Shown: positions 53,284 to 62,065, counted from the stretch's first letter. The stretch: 64,000 nt of DNA from an uncultured Eubacteriales bacterium (GCA_934445035.1 CAKSDI010000002.1:1-64000); one strand, 5' to 3'. Numbers and translations: made by a program. The notes: generated by a model not told the origin, from the letters alone.

Positions 53284-55083
53284 ATGAAAGAAAACAGATA
53301 TATAGGGCAATATCCCGTAATAGGGATAAGACCTACTATTGACGGCAGAAGAGGCGTGCTCGGAGTACGCGAATCGCTTGAAGATCAAACTATGAATATG
53401 GCAAGGTCTGCCGCAAAGCTTTTTACGGATAATTTGAAATATTCAAACGGTGAACCCGTAAAGGTCGTTATAGCCGATACAACTATAGGAAGAGTTGCGG
53501 AAGCCGCTGCCTGCGCTGAAAAATTCCGCAGGGAGGGTGTTTCAATAACTCTTACCGTTACTCCGTGTTGGTGCTACGGCTCAGAAACCATGGATATGGA
53601 AAAGGACACTGTTAAAGCGGTGTGGGGATTTAACGGAACGGAAAGACCGGGCGCTGTTTATTTAGCGTCGGTTCTTGCGACTCACGCTCAAAAAGGTCTT
53701 CCTGCTTTCGGAATTTACGGTCAGGATGTCTGCGACGCGGACTGTACGGAAATTCCTGACGATGTTAAGGAAAAATTGCTCCGTTTCGGCAGAGCGGCTG
53801 TGGCGGCTGCTACTATGAGAGGGAAATCTTATTTGCAGATAGGCTCTATAACTATGGGTATAGGCGGCTCTGTGATCGATCCACATTTCATCGAAGATTA
53901 TCTCGGAATGCGTGTGGAATCTGTCGACGAGGTAGAGATAATCCGCCGAATGACCGAGGGCATTTATGACAAAAAAGAGTATAAAAAAGCTTTAGAATGG
54001 TCTAAAAAATACTGCAAAATGGGATTTGATAAAAATCCTGAAAATCTTCAGCGCTCCGAAGCGCAGAAAAAAGAGGATTGGGAATTCACAGTTAAAATGT
54101 GCGTAATAATCAAAGACCTGATGAACGGTAATAAAAATTTACCGAAAGGCTGTGAAGAAGAGGCGGTCGGCCATAACGCTATAGCCGCAGGATTTCAGGG
54201 CCAGCGCCAGTGGACGGATTTTTACCCGAACTGCGATTTCCCCGAAGCGCTGCTTAATACTTCGTTTGACTGGAATGGTGCCAGAGAGCCGTACATACTT
54301 GCAACTGAAAACGATGTTTTAAATGGTCTTGGTATGCTGTTTATGAAATTGCTCACTAACCGCGCGCAGATGTTTGCGGATGTCAGAACCTGTTGGAACG
54401 GTAGATCTGTAAAGCGAGTAACGGGCTATGAGCTTGAGGGCCATGCAAAAGAGGCAGATGGCTTCATTCATCTTATAAATTCAGGCGCCTGCTGTCTTGA
54501 CGCAAACGGCGCCGCAAAGGATGAGAACGGCAAAGGGGTAATGAAGCCATGGTATGAAGTAACACAGGCGGATCAAAACGCAATTATGGATAATACCACC
54601 TGGAATTATGCCGATCTCGGTTACTTTAGAGGCGGCGGATTTTCTTCCCGCTTTGAAACAAAAGCCGAAATGCCTGCCACAATGATAAGACTTAATCTTG
54701 TAAAAGGTTTGGGACCGGTGCTACAGATAGTAGAGGGCTGGACAGTAAACTTGCCGGAAGAGGTTAGCGATAAATTATGGAAACGCACCGATTATACCTG
54801 GCCCTGCACTTGGTTCGCTCCGAGAATTACAGACAAAAGCGCATTCAGATCTGCTTATGATGTTATGAATAATTGGGGCGCTAATCACGGCGCAATTTCT
54901 TACGGGCATATCGGCGCCGATCTTATAACGCTTTGCTCTATTCTTCGCATTCCTGTTTGTATGCACAATGTCAATGAAAAAGATATATTCCGACCGGCTG
55001 CCTGGAACGCATTCGGCATGGATAAAGAAAGCGCTGATTTCAGGGCTTGCGCTAATTACGGCGCGCTTTTCAAAAAAATATAA
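53284..55083 (+). CDS. fucI: L-fucose isomerase
   Basis: A 599-residue enzyme close to the E. coli FucI length (591). Typical blocks are PVIGIRPTIDGRRGVLGVRESLE at the N-terminus, the ATHAQKGLPAFGIYGQDVCDAD region, QGQRQWTDF and the C-terminal SYGHIGADLITLCSILRIPVCMHN. It converts L-fucose to L-fuculose with Mn2+ in the cytoplasm. It starts 17 bases after the fucosidase gene and precedes fucA. No fuculokinase lies in the window. Confidence 0.95.
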   Translation: MKENRYIGQYPVIGIRPTIDGRRGVLGVRESLEDQTMNMARSAAKLFTDNLKYSNGEPVKVVIADTTIGRVAEAAACAEKFRREGVSITLTVTPCWCYGSETMDMEKDTVKAVWGFNGTERPGAVYLASVLATHAQKGLPAFGIYGQDVCDADCTEIPDDVKEKLLRFGRAAVAAATMRGKSYLQIGSITMGIGGSVIDPHFIEDYLGMRVESVDEVEIIRRMTEGIYDKKEYKKALEWSKKYCKMGFDKNPENLQRSEAQKKEDWEFTVKMCVIIKDLMNGNKNLPKGCEEEAVGHNAIAAGFQGQRQWTDFYPNCDFPEALLNTSFDWNGAREPYILATENDVLNGLGMLFMKLLTNRAQMFADVRTCWNGRSVKRVTGYELEGHAKEADGFIHLINSGACCLDANGAAKDENGKGVMKPWYEVTQADQNAIMDNTTWNYADLGYFRGGGFSSRFETKAEMPATMIRLNLVKGLGPVLQIVEGWTVNLPEEVSDKLWKRTDYTWPCTWFAPRITDKSAFRSAYDVMNNWGANHGAISYGHIGADLITLCSILRIPVCMHNVNEKDIFRPAAWNAFGMDKESADFRACANYGALFKKI

Positions 55084-55097
55084 AAGAGTGGAATTTT

Positions 55098-55781
55098 ATG
55101 AAATATAAAGAAATTCGGGATCAAATATGCGATGTGTGCCACAAAATGTGGCAGCTCGGCTGGGTTGCCGCTAACGACGGCAATGTTTCGGTGGAATTAG
55201 AAGACGGTAATTTTTTAGTTACTCCCACGGGTATCTCAAAAAGCTTTATAACACCCGAAAAGCTTGTTATAATCGATAAAGATATGAATATTGTTGAAGC
55301 GCAGGGCGATTATAAGCCGTCGAGCGAGATAAAAATGCATATGCGCTGTTATACCGAACGCGGGGATGTCGGAGCGGTAGTTCATGCTCATCCTCCGACA
55401 GCTACAGGATACGCGGTTGCCGGCAAAAGCCTTGATGAATACAGTATGATCGAAACTGTAATTGCAATAGGCTCGATCCCTCTCACGCCTTACGGAACAC
55501 CTTCTACAAACGAAGTGCCCGAAGCTATAGCGCCTTATCTCGCAGAACACGATGTGCTGTTGCTTCAAAATCACGGAGCGCTGACTGTCGGCTGTGATCT
55601 TATTACGGCGTATTACCGAATGGAAACTTTAGAACTTTTTGCTAAAATTTCACTTAACGCACATCTTTTGGGCGGAGCAAAAGAAATCCCTAAGGAACAA
55701 ATCGATAAGCTTTTGTATCTTAGAGATAATTATTACCATGTAACGGGAAAACATCCGGGATATAAACATTATAATAAGTAA
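55098..55781 (+). CDS. fucA: L-fuculose-1-phosphate aldolase
   Basis: A 227-residue class II aldolase: ANDGNVSVELEDGNFLVTPTGISKS at the N-terminus, catalytic Glu in SSEIKMHM, zinc His pair in VVHAHPPTATGYAV and the third His in LLQNHGALTVG. It cleaves fuculose-1-phosphate to DHAP and lactaldehyde. It closes the fucose operon. Ribulose-phosphate epimerase-type relatives exist, but fucI next door decides the name. Confidence 0.92.
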   Translation: MKYKEIRDQICDVCHKMWQLGWVAANDGNVSVELEDGNFLVTPTGISKSFITPEKLVIIDKDMNIVEAQGDYKPSSEIKMHMRCYTERGDVGAVVHAHPPTATGYAVAGKSLDEYSMIETVIAIGSIPLTPYGTPSTNEVPEAIAPYLAEHDVLLLQNHGALTVGCDLITAYYRMETLELFAKISLNAHLLGGAKEIPKEQIDKLLYLRDNYYHVTGKHPGYKHYNK

Positions 55782-55812
55782 GAAAGCGAGGGATATATCC
55801 CTCGCTTTCTTA
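55782..55812 (+). terminator. Terminator of the fucose operon
   Basis: Perfect arms AGAAAGCGAGGGAT/ATCCCTCGCTTTCT around AT, directly after the fucA stop, followed by only a weak T-run because the next promoter starts at once. Confidence 0.8.
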
Positions 55813-55864
55813 TTGACAAATTTTTTTGTTGTGCTATAATAAAGAAACAGATGTTGCGCAACAT
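55813..55864 (+). promoter_or_regulatory. Promoter with TetR operator palindrome
   Basis: TTGACA at 55813-55818, a 16-base spacer, TATAAT at 55835-55840. ATGTTGCGCAACAT (55851-55864) is a perfect 14-base palindrome at the expected transcription start region, the likely operator of the TetR gene downstream (autorepression, inferred). Confidence 0.82.
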
Positions 55865-55890
55865 ATGTTTCTTTATGAAAGGGAAAAATT

Positions 55891-56475
55891 ATGCCGAGAA
55901 ATTATAAGTTTACAAAAGAAGAAATAATTAATTCGGCAGTCGGTTTAGTAAGAGAAAAAGGTTTTTCTTCTTTGACTGCGAGATCGCTCTCAGGCGCGCT
56001 TAATTCTTCTTCAAAACCGATATTCAGCGTGTTCAATAACATGGAATCTCTTCAAAAAGAGGTTATCAAAAAAGCGGATGAAATTTATAATGCTTATTTG
56101 TCGGAAAAAATGAAAGAGTCGAAATATCCGCCGTATAAAGCGAGCGGAATGGCATATATCCGATTTGCAAAAGAAGAAAGAGAGCTTTTTAAGCTGCTCT
56201 TTATGAGAGATAGGTCGGCAGAAGAAATACCTGAAAACAAAGAAGAGATCAGACCTATAATAGATATCATAATGAAAAATCTCAATATCTCAGAAGAAGA
56301 GGCTTATAAGTTTCATATGGAAATGTGGGTATTCGTTCACGGAATTGCCGCAATGATTTCAACGGGATTTTTAAATTGGAACGAGGAGTTCACAAGCAAA
56401 GCGCTGACCGACGCTTATTCGGGATTAAAACTAATTTACGAGGCGGATGAAAATGACGGCGATAAAAACTGTTGA
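55891..56475 (+). CDS. TetR-family regulator (exporter operon)
   Basis: A 194-residue protein with the HTH at residues ~15-50 (VREKGFSSLTARSLSGALNSSSKPIFSVFNNME), the form of the TetR/WHG-type group common in Firmicutes. Its 3' end overlaps the ABC ATPase gene, so the three genes form one operon under its own operator at 55851. Confidence 0.9.
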   Translation: MPRNYKFTKEEIINSAVGLVREKGFSSLTARSLSGALNSSSKPIFSVFNNMESLQKEVIKKADEIYNAYLSEKMKESKYPPYKASGMAYIRFAKEERELFKLLFMRDRSAEEIPENKEEIRPIIDIIMKNLNISEEEAYKFHMEMWVFVHGIAAMISTGFLNWNEEFTSKALTDAYSGLKLIYEADENDGDKNC

Positions 56476-57181
56476 TCTATCAAAAAAATACGGCTCAAAT
56501 TCTGCTGTAGACAAATTAAATCTTGAAATAAACCGCGGCGAGCTTTTTTCCTTACTCGGAGTAAACGGCGCAGGTAAAACCACCACAATTAAAATGCTTT
56601 CCTGCTTATTAAAACCCACTTCGGGCGACGCTCTGATAGCGGATAAAAGCATAGTTAAAAATTCAAGGGAAATAAAAAATATAATAGGCGTTTCCCCTCA
56701 GGAAACCGCCGTTGCGCCTAATCTCACGGTTTATGAAAACTTAAGCCTTATGTGCGGAATTCACGGATTTACAAATAGTGAAAAAAATAAAAAAACGCGG
56801 GAGCTTATAGAGAAATTCAGTCTTGAAAGCGTGGAAAAAAAGAAAGCCGGAAAGCTTTCCGGCGGCTATCAGAGAAGACTGAGCATCGCAATGGCGCTGA
56901 TTTCAGAGCCTGAAATTCTTTTTTTAGACGAGCCTACTTTGGGACTTGATGTTATAGCGCGAAGCGAACTATGGGATATAATCAGGTCTTTAAAAGGCAA
57001 GGTCACCGTGATTCTTACAACTCACTATATGGAAGAAGCGCAAAAACTCAGCGACCGCATAGGAATTATGAAAGACGGGAAATTGCTTAAGCTCGGCACG
57101 GCAGAGGAACTTATCGAAATTTCCGGTGCCGACAGCTTTGAAAATGCCTTTATTAAAATCGTGAAAGGAGAAGCAAAATGA
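56453..57181 (+). CDS. ABC-2 type exporter, ATP-binding subunit
   Basis: A 242-residue ATPase: Walker A (GVNGAGKTTT), Q-loop region SPQETAVAPNLTVYENL, signature LSGGYQRRLSIA, Walker B (EILFLDEPTLGLD), H-loop TTHYMEE. This is the DrrA/NodI-like drug or lipid exporter class. ATG 56453 is taken because AGGCGG sits seven bases upstream; ATG 56447 would be too close. It overlaps TetR and the permease. Confidence 0.92.
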   Translation: MTAIKTVDLSKKYGSNSAVDKLNLEINRGELFSLLGVNGAGKTTTIKMLSCLLKPTSGDALIADKSIVKNSREIKNIIGVSPQETAVAPNLTVYENLSLMCGIHGFTNSEKNKKTRELIEKFSLESVEKKKAGKLSGGYQRRLSIAMALISEPEILFLDEPTLGLDVIARSELWDIIRSLKGKVTVILTTHYMEEAQKLSDRIGIMKDGKLLKLGTAEELIEISGADSFENAFIKIVKGEAK

Positions 57182-57906
57182 GGTTGCTTTCTTTTTCAAA
57201 CAGAAATGCAAAAGAAATCCTGCGCGATCCTCTCACGCTCTTTTTCGGACTTGGGTTTCCTGTGATTCTTCTTTTATTGCTTTCGGCTATTCAGGCGAAT
57301 ATTCCCGTAAGCCTTTTTGAAATTAAAAATCTTGCGCCGGGAATAACTGTTTTCGGTCTTTCTTTTATGACGCTTTTTTCCGCAACTTTAATTGCAAAAG
57401 ACCGCGAAAGCGCTTTTCTTCAAAGACTGCTCACAACTCCGCTTACGGCGAGTGAATTTATTTTGGGATATGCTCTTCCGATAATTCCCATATCCGTTGC
57501 GCAGGGAATTATTTGCTATATAACAGCGCTTTTTATAGGTCTTGATTTTTCAGTTAATATCTTTTACGCGGTTTTGCTTTTAGCCGTGATATCACTTTTT
57601 TATATTTTTTTAGGATTGCTTTGCGGCAGTGTGTTTAATGTTAAGCAAGTCGGAGGCTTTTGCGGAGCGCTTTTAACTAATTTATCAGCCTGGCTTTCGG
57701 GAGTTTGGTTTGATCTCGATCTTGTGGGCGGCATTTTTAAAAAAATCGCATATTTACTTCCGTTCGTTCACGCGGCGGAGCTTGAAAAAGCAGTAATAGC
57801 GGGGGATTTTTCTAAAATAGGAACCCACCTTTTGTGGGTTATAGGTTACGCTCTTATATTAGGTATTTGCGCTGTTTTTGCTTTTCTTAAAAAAATGAAA
57901 AAGTAA
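57178..57906 (+). CDS. ABC-2 type exporter, permease subunit
   Basis: A 242-residue membrane protein with about six segments and the ABC-2 features: cytoplasmic NRNAKEILRDPLTLFFGLGFPVILLL at the N-terminus, then a conserved RESAFLQRLLTTPLTASEFILGYALP loop. It overlaps the ATPase by four bases. Together they should export a hydrophobic compound; TetR control suggests an inducible efflux system. Confidence 0.88.
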   Translation: MRLLSFSNRNAKEILRDPLTLFFGLGFPVILLLLLSAIQANIPVSLFEIKNLAPGITVFGLSFMTLFSATLIAKDRESAFLQRLLTTPLTASEFILGYALPIIPISVAQGIICYITALFIGLDFSVNIFYAVLLLAVISLFYIFLGLLCGSVFNVKQVGGFCGALLTNLSAWLSGVWFDLDLVGGIFKKIAYLLPFVHAAELEKAVIAGDFSKIGTHLLWVIGYALILGICAVFAFLKKMKK

Positions 57907-57956
57907 TTAACAAATAATTTAAAAATTTTCCTATAAATTGTCAAAAATAAAATATA

Positions 57957-57970
57957 TACTGAATTCAGTA
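57957..57970. promoter_or_regulatory. Palindrome before the alcohol dehydrogenase gene
   Basis: TACTGAATTCAGTA is a perfect 14-base palindrome, 24 bases before the ATG, next to TATATACT. It could be an operator; the regulator is not in sight. Confidence 0.5.
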
Positions 57971-57993
57971 AAAATTTAAAAGGAGAGTTCTAT

Positions 57994-59157
57994 ATGGAAA
58001 ATTTTGTTTATAATACCCCCACAAAGCTTATTTTCGGTAAAGGAGCGGTTAAAAATCTTCCCGAAGTCCTTAAACCTCTGGGCAGCAGAATTCTTTTGAC
58101 TTACGGCGGAGGAAGCATTAAAAAAATCGGCCTTTATGATAAGGTCAAAAATCTTCTCTCCGATTTTGAAATATATGAGCTCGGCGGAATAGAGCCGAAT
58201 CCGAAGTATTCCACAAGTGTGCTTTCCGGCGTAAAGCTCTGTAAAGAGCATAATATTGACGCGGTTTTGGCAGTAGGCGGAGGAAGCGTGCTCGATTGCT
58301 CTAAGGCTATCTGCGCCGGCGCTCTTTATGACGGCGAGCCGTGGGATCTTATTTCCTATAAAGTCAAAGCAAAGGCCGCTTTGCCGCTTGTAGATATTTT
58401 AACTTTAGCCGCAACAGGCTCGGAGTATGACAGCGGATGCGTTATTTCAAGAACTGAAACGAATGATAAAGTAGGATATCTTGACGAGCATTTGTTCCCG
58501 TATGCCTCGATCTTAGATCCTGAATATACTTTCAGCGTATCTAAAAAGCAGACTGCCGCAGGCGCTGCCGACGCTATTAATCACATTATGGAGCAGTATT
58601 TCTGCGAGAAGCATTCCGATCTTGCAGACGGAATGTGCGAGTCCGCAATAAAGAGCCTAATTAAAAATGCAAAAATTGCTCTTAACGAGCCTGATAATTA
58701 TGACGCTCGCGCAGAATTTATGGCAGACTGCTCTCTTGCCTGTAACGGAATACTTTCTATAGGAAACAGTTATTCCGGTTGGCCGTGCCACGGAATAGAG
58801 CACGCGCTAAGCGCTTATTATGATATCACTCACGGTGAGGGACTTGCTATTATTACGCCGAGGTGGATGAAGCATATCTTAAATGATAAAACAATTGAAA
58901 GATTTGTTTCTTTCGGCACTCATATTTTCGGAATAGATCCATCTTTGCCCGAAACCGAGATAGCCGAGAAAACTATCGATTCGGTTTATAAGCTTTTCGA
59001 ATCTTTCGGAATGCCTATGCACCTTAAAGATGTCGGCATTGATGAAGAGAAAATTGACGAAATGGCAGCTCACATTGCAGATAATGAGGGACTTGATAAT
59101 GCCTGGGCGCCGCTATCGCAAAAGGATATTGCAGAAATTTTAACCGATTCGCTTTAA
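57994..59157 (+). CDS. Iron-containing alcohol dehydrogenase (butanol dehydrogenase/YqhD type)
   Basis: A 387-residue group III alcohol dehydrogenase: N-terminal NTPTKLIFGKGAV, NAD(P) loop GGGSVLDCSKAI, LAATGSEYDSGCVIS, and metal ligands in GAADAINHIMEQYF and GWPCHGIEHALSAYYDITHGEGLAI. The start has AAAAGGAGAG upstream. It reduces aldehydes to alcohols; lactaldehyde from the fucose pathway is a possible substrate but this is not shown. Confidence 0.92.
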   Translation: MENFVYNTPTKLIFGKGAVKNLPEVLKPLGSRILLTYGGGSIKKIGLYDKVKNLLSDFEIYELGGIEPNPKYSTSVLSGVKLCKEHNIDAVLAVGGGSVLDCSKAICAGALYDGEPWDLISYKVKAKAALPLVDILTLAATGSEYDSGCVISRTETNDKVGYLDEHLFPYASILDPEYTFSVSKKQTAAGAADAINHIMEQYFCEKHSDLADGMCESAIKSLIKNAKIALNEPDNYDARAEFMADCSLACNGILSIGNSYSGWPCHGIEHALSAYYDITHGEGLAIITPRWMKHILNDKTIERFVSFGTHIFGIDPSLPETEIAEKTIDSVYKLFESFGMPMHLKDVGIDEEKIDEMAAHIADNEGLDNAWAPLSQKDIAEILTDSL

Positions 59158-59163
59158 TTTTTC

Positions 59164-59192
59164 TTGACAAATGAAAAGTTATATAATATAAT
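59164..59192 (+). promoter_or_regulatory. Consensus promoter of the DUF6198-like gene
   Basis: TTGACA at 59164-59169, a 17-base spacer and TATAAT at 59187-59192, a perfect match, with a ~95-base leader before the gene. Confidence 0.88.
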
Positions 59193-59239
59193 CTGTTTTA
59201 GAAAATTCGTGTGAATTTTTCTCGGATTAAGATTTTCGT

Positions 59240-59272
59240 CACACACTCTTTTTGAGTGTGTGGCTTTTTTTA
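59240..59272 (+). terminator. Leader terminator/attenuator
   Basis: Arms CACACACTC/GAGTGTGTG around TTTTT, followed by GCTTTTTTT, located between the promoter at 59164 and the gene at 59291. A terminator inside a 5' leader implies attenuation or an unknown riboswitch. Upstream bases 59196-59239 include GTGTGAA that could compete with the hairpin. Confidence 0.7.
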
Positions 59273-59290
59273 TGCAAAGGAGAAGAAAGT

Positions 59291-59980
59291 ATGAAAAAAA
59301 CAGAAGTCAAAAGCGAGATAGTTTATATTTTTGCCATAGTGCTGCTGGCGCTTGCGGTTGCCATTCTTTCAAGCGCGGGATTCGGAGTGTCTATGGTGGT
59401 CGCTCCGGCATACATTTTAAGCCAAAAAACAGGTTTTTTGACATTCGGGCAGGCGGAATATGTTATACAATCTGTTCTGTTTTGTGTTTTCTGTTGTGTT
59501 ATGAAAAAGTTCAAGCCTGTATACCTTTCCTCTTTTATAACCTGCCTTATTTACGGCGCGGTTTTGGATCTGATAAGACTTATTCCGTGTTTTAACACCG
59601 AGATAACAAAACCCGAAACCTTAAATATAGTTCTTAGAATATTTATGTTTGCTTTCGGTGCGGTTTTGACATCTTTTTCAATAGCACTTTTCTTTAAAAC
59701 CTATCTTTATCCACAGGTGTATGACTTTTTTGTAAAAGGTGTTAGCGAGAAGTTCGGTATTAAGCGCTCGCTTTTTAAAACGGTGTTTGATCTATCCTGC
59801 CTGACAGTATCTGTTATAATGAGCCTGTGCTTTTTTAAAAAGTTTGTCGGAGTAAATTTCGGCACGCTGATAATAGCTTTGTTCAACGGAACGGTCATAG
59901 GATTTTTTTCAAAGATATTAGATAAGTATTTTGAATTCAAGCCGTATTTTAAAAACTTCGCCGAAAAATTTTCGTTTTAA
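59291..59980 (+). CDS. Membrane protein, YitT/YczE-like (DUF6198 type)
   Basis: A 229-residue protein with about five membrane segments (IFAIVLLALAVAILSSAGFGVSM; VIQSVLFCVFCCVM; IVLRIFMFAFGAVLTSFSIALFF; LIIALFNGTVIGFFS). ATG 59291 with AAAGGAGAAG upstream replaces the longer frame. The family is uncharacterised, suspected transporter. The attenuator-like leader suggests ligand-controlled expression. Confidence 0.72.
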   Translation: MKKTEVKSEIVYIFAIVLLALAVAILSSAGFGVSMVVAPAYILSQKTGFLTFGQAEYVIQSVLFCVFCCVMKKFKPVYLSSFITCLIYGAVLDLIRLIPCFNTEITKPETLNIVLRIFMFAFGAVLTSFSIALFFKTYLYPQVYDFFVKGVSEKFGIKRSLFKTVFDLSCLTVSVIMSLCFFKKFVGVNFGTLIIALFNGTVIGFFSKILDKYFEFKPYFKNFAEKFSF

Positions 59981-59986
59981 ATAAAT

Positions 59987-60030
59987 ATACTGCCGCAATC
60001 ACATAAGTGTGATTGCGGCAGTATATTTTT
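59987..60030 (+). terminator. Strong terminator
   Basis: Perfect 16-bp arms ATACTGCCGCAATCAC/GTGATTGCGGCAGTAT around a short ATAAGT loop region, followed by ATTTTT. Confidence 0.95.
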
Positions 60031-60172
60031 AATCTTTTTTATTTATATGCTTTTTTAGGATTATATTGATATATTGCGAAAGGGATCGGTCATCATTTTC
60101 CGCTTGCTTTCGGAGAATATCCAAAAGATCGCTGTCTAAAGTTATGCTGATTTTTTCTTTTAAAGGCCGCAT
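60029..60172 (-). CDS. Ribbon-helix-helix (CopG/Arc-type) small protein
   Basis: A 47-residue protein on the minus strand: MRPLKEKISITLDSDLLDIL, then RKQAENDDRSLSQYINIIL, which is the RHH pattern: one beta strand (KISITLD), helix A, a turn (DDRS) and helix B (LSQYINIIL). GGTTGGTGAT precedes the ATG at a suitable distance. Such proteins repress their own operons and are often antitoxins, but no toxin gene follows. Confidence rests on the clear pattern. Confidence 0.72.
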   Translation of the reverse strand: MRPLKEKISITLDSDLLDILRKQAENDDRSLSQYINIILKKHINKKD

Positions 60173-60309
60173 AATATCACCAACCTGTTTTTATCTTTCC
60201 AAGACTTTTTATTCATTATACAATAAAATAAGATTTTGTCTTGACAAGTAGTATGAAGTAGGATAAAATAAGATAAACGCGTTTGGCGTAAAATTTAAGG
60301 AGAATGAGT

Positions 60310-60813
60310 ATGAAGAAATTAAAAATTATTTTAGCGGCGGGATTGATTGCTTGTTTGCTCGGAATATTGGCAGGCTGTGTTTCCGGAACAAGCACGAAAA
60401 ATTCTTCCGACATTAATTCTTCGGAAGATCAATCGCAAAATTTAACTATCGGCAGCACTTTATCTGCAAAAGGACTGAATATAACACTTCAAAAGGTAGA
60501 GGATTGGAATTCCGATAATATGTTTGTAAATCCAAAAGACGGATTTAAATTTATTAGAGCATATTTTGTGCTTGAAAATACTAACAGCTCCAGCCGTTAT
60601 CTCGGCTCTTATGACTTTACCTGCTATGCGGATAATGCAAAGGCGGATATGTCTATTTTCGGCGACGATACTCTCGATCTCGGCGCTGAAGTTTCAAGCG
60701 GCAGAGTTTTGCAGGGATATATTTATTATGAAGTGCCCGTAAACGCCCAGAGTATCGAAATCGAATACGATTCCGATTGGTGGGGCAATAAAGCGGTATT
60801 TAAAGTGAGGTAA
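60310..60813 (+). CDS. Lipoprotein with DUF4352-like domain
   Basis: A 167-residue protein: signal sequence MKKLKIILAAGLIACLLGIL with lipobox LAGC (Cys ~21), a Ser/Asn/Asp-rich linker (residues ~25-45), then an immunoglobulin-like beta domain (LNITLQKVEDW, FKFIRAYFVLENTNSSSRYLG, LQGYIYYEVP) typical of DUF4352. ATG 60310 is chosen from RBS spacing; 60304 is also in frame. It is anchored on the outer face of the membrane. Function unknown. Confidence 0.82.
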   Translation: MKKLKIILAAGLIACLLGILAGCVSGTSTKNSSDINSSEDQSQNLTIGSTLSAKGLNITLQKVEDWNSDNMFVNPKDGFKFIRAYFVLENTNSSSRYLGSYDFTCYADNAKADMSIFGDDTLDLGAEVSSGRVLQGYIYYEVPVNAQSIEIEYDSDWWGNKAVFKVR

Positions 60814-60818
60814 ATGAA

Positions 60819-61283
60819 ATGAATGCAAAAATAATAGATATAAAACAGGATGTTATATCCTTAGGGATTGACAGCGGCGAAATTAAAGAAGTGAGGAGCT
60901 GCGATATAAATTTTGTTCCGCACATAGGCGATAAAGTTGAAATTTTTGAAACCGATTCAAAAGTAATAGTTTCTAAAGTTGAAGAAGAAAAAACCGCTGT
61001 GCCGAACGGCGGAATAAACATCAATCTTTCTAACAGTCAGAATATTTCCGCTCCTCAGGCAACTCTTGCGGCTTCCGGAAAGGTCGTTAATAAAGTAGCC
61101 TACTGCATTCTTGCGTTTTTCTTGGGCGGTCTCGGAATTCATAAATTCTATGCCGGAAGAACGGGAGCCGGAGTTGCAATGCTTCTATTTTTCTGGACAT
61201 GTATTCCCGCGATAATAGCTCTTATTGATTTTATTGTAGGACTTACGAAGAAAGCCGATGCAAACGGTAATATTATAATTTAG
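60819..61283 (+). CDS. TM2-domain membrane protein
   Basis: A 154-residue protein: N-terminal ~75 residues form a soluble acidic domain, a linker (QNISAPQATLAASG), then the TM2 domain: VAYCILAFFLGGLGIHKFYAGRTGAGVAMLLFFW with the conserved GxxGxHxFY motif, and a second membrane segment. It is five bases after the lipoprotein gene, with GAGG upstream. Role unknown. Confidence 0.85.
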   Translation: MNAKIIDIKQDVISLGIDSGEIKEVRSCDINFVPHIGDKVEIFETDSKVIVSKVEEEKTAVPNGGININLSNSQNISAPQATLAASGKVVNKVAYCILAFFLGGLGIHKFYAGRTGAGVAMLLFFWTCIPAIIALIDFIVGLTKKADANGNIII

Positions 61284-61310
61284 AGTTGTAATAATATAGA
61301 ATATACATTA

Positions 61311-61347
61311 TAATAATCGGGTGGAGTTTTTCCGCCCGATTATTTTT
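61311..61347 (+). terminator. Terminator between TM2 and UPF0126 genes
   Basis: Arms AATAATCGGG/CCCGATTATT around TGGAGTTTTTCCG, followed by TTTT. The next gene starts only 17 bases later, so part of its transcription may be read-through. Confidence 0.8.
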
Positions 61348-61363
61348 ATAGGGGTGATAGAAA

Positions 61364-61996
61364 GTGCCTTTTTCGGTTATAACTGCGTTTGAAATTATAG
61401 GTACAATAGCTTTTGCCGTTTCGGGAGCGATAGCGGCGCTCAAAAAGGGAATGGATATTTTCGGAGTAGCGACTTTAGGCCTTATAACCGCCGTCGGAGG
61501 AGGAGTTATAAGAGATATAATTTTGGGAAACACACCGCCCGCGGTTTTTAAAGATCCTATGTATGCTTTGCTTGCTGTTTTCACCTCAGTGATAATTTTT
61601 CTGCCTGCGGTGCGAAAAATTTTCTCAAAAAGCCAAAAAGCCTATGATATAGTTATGCTGATTATGGATTCGGTGGGTCTAGGAGTTTTCACGGTTGTAG
61701 GAATTCAGACGGCGAAATCGGTAAATTCTCACTCGGGATTTTTTCTGCTTGTATTCGTAGGAATAGTCACGGGTGTAGGCGGCGGGCTTTTAAGAGATAT
61801 ATGTTCTCTTGAAATGCCATATATATTTGTCAAGCATTTTTATGCCTGCGCCTCTTTGCTCGGCACTGTAACAAGCGTTATCTTATGGGATAAAGCAGGG
61901 GAAAAAGCGGCTATGTTTGCAGGAACTGCGGTAATAGTAGCTCTTAGGCTTTTAGCGGCAAAATTCAGGTGGAGTCTGCCTAAAGCAAAATTGTAA
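61364..61996 (+). CDS. UPF0126/TRIC-type membrane protein (YicG-like)
   Basis: A 210-residue protein starting at GTG 61364 with GGGGTGAT upstream. Two homologous halves, each with three membrane segments and a glycine-rich loop: GLITAVGGGVIRDIILGNTPP and GIVTGVGGGLLRDICSLEMP. This internal repeat is typical of UPF0126, prokaryotic relatives of trimeric intracellular cation channels. YicG-type members have been linked to glycine transport. Confidence 0.92.
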   Translation: MPFSVITAFEIIGTIAFAVSGAIAALKKGMDIFGVATLGLITAVGGGVIRDIILGNTPPAVFKDPMYALLAVFTSVIIFLPAVRKIFSKSQKAYDIVMLIMDSVGLGVFTVVGIQTAKSVNSHSGFFLLVFVGIVTGVGGGLLRDICSLEMPYIFVKHFYACASLLGTVTSVILWDKAGEKAAMFAGTAVIVALRLLAAKFRWSLPKAKL

Positions 61997-62065
61997 AATT
62001 AATCCTTTTAATTTTATCGCATATATGGTATAATTATTTTACTATAACTTTTTAAGGGGTAAATT

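Noticed and set aside
60066..60251. 61-codon ORF on the + strand
   Set aside because: It is the antisense shadow of the ribbon-helix-helix gene at 60029-60172, which has the better pattern and RBS.
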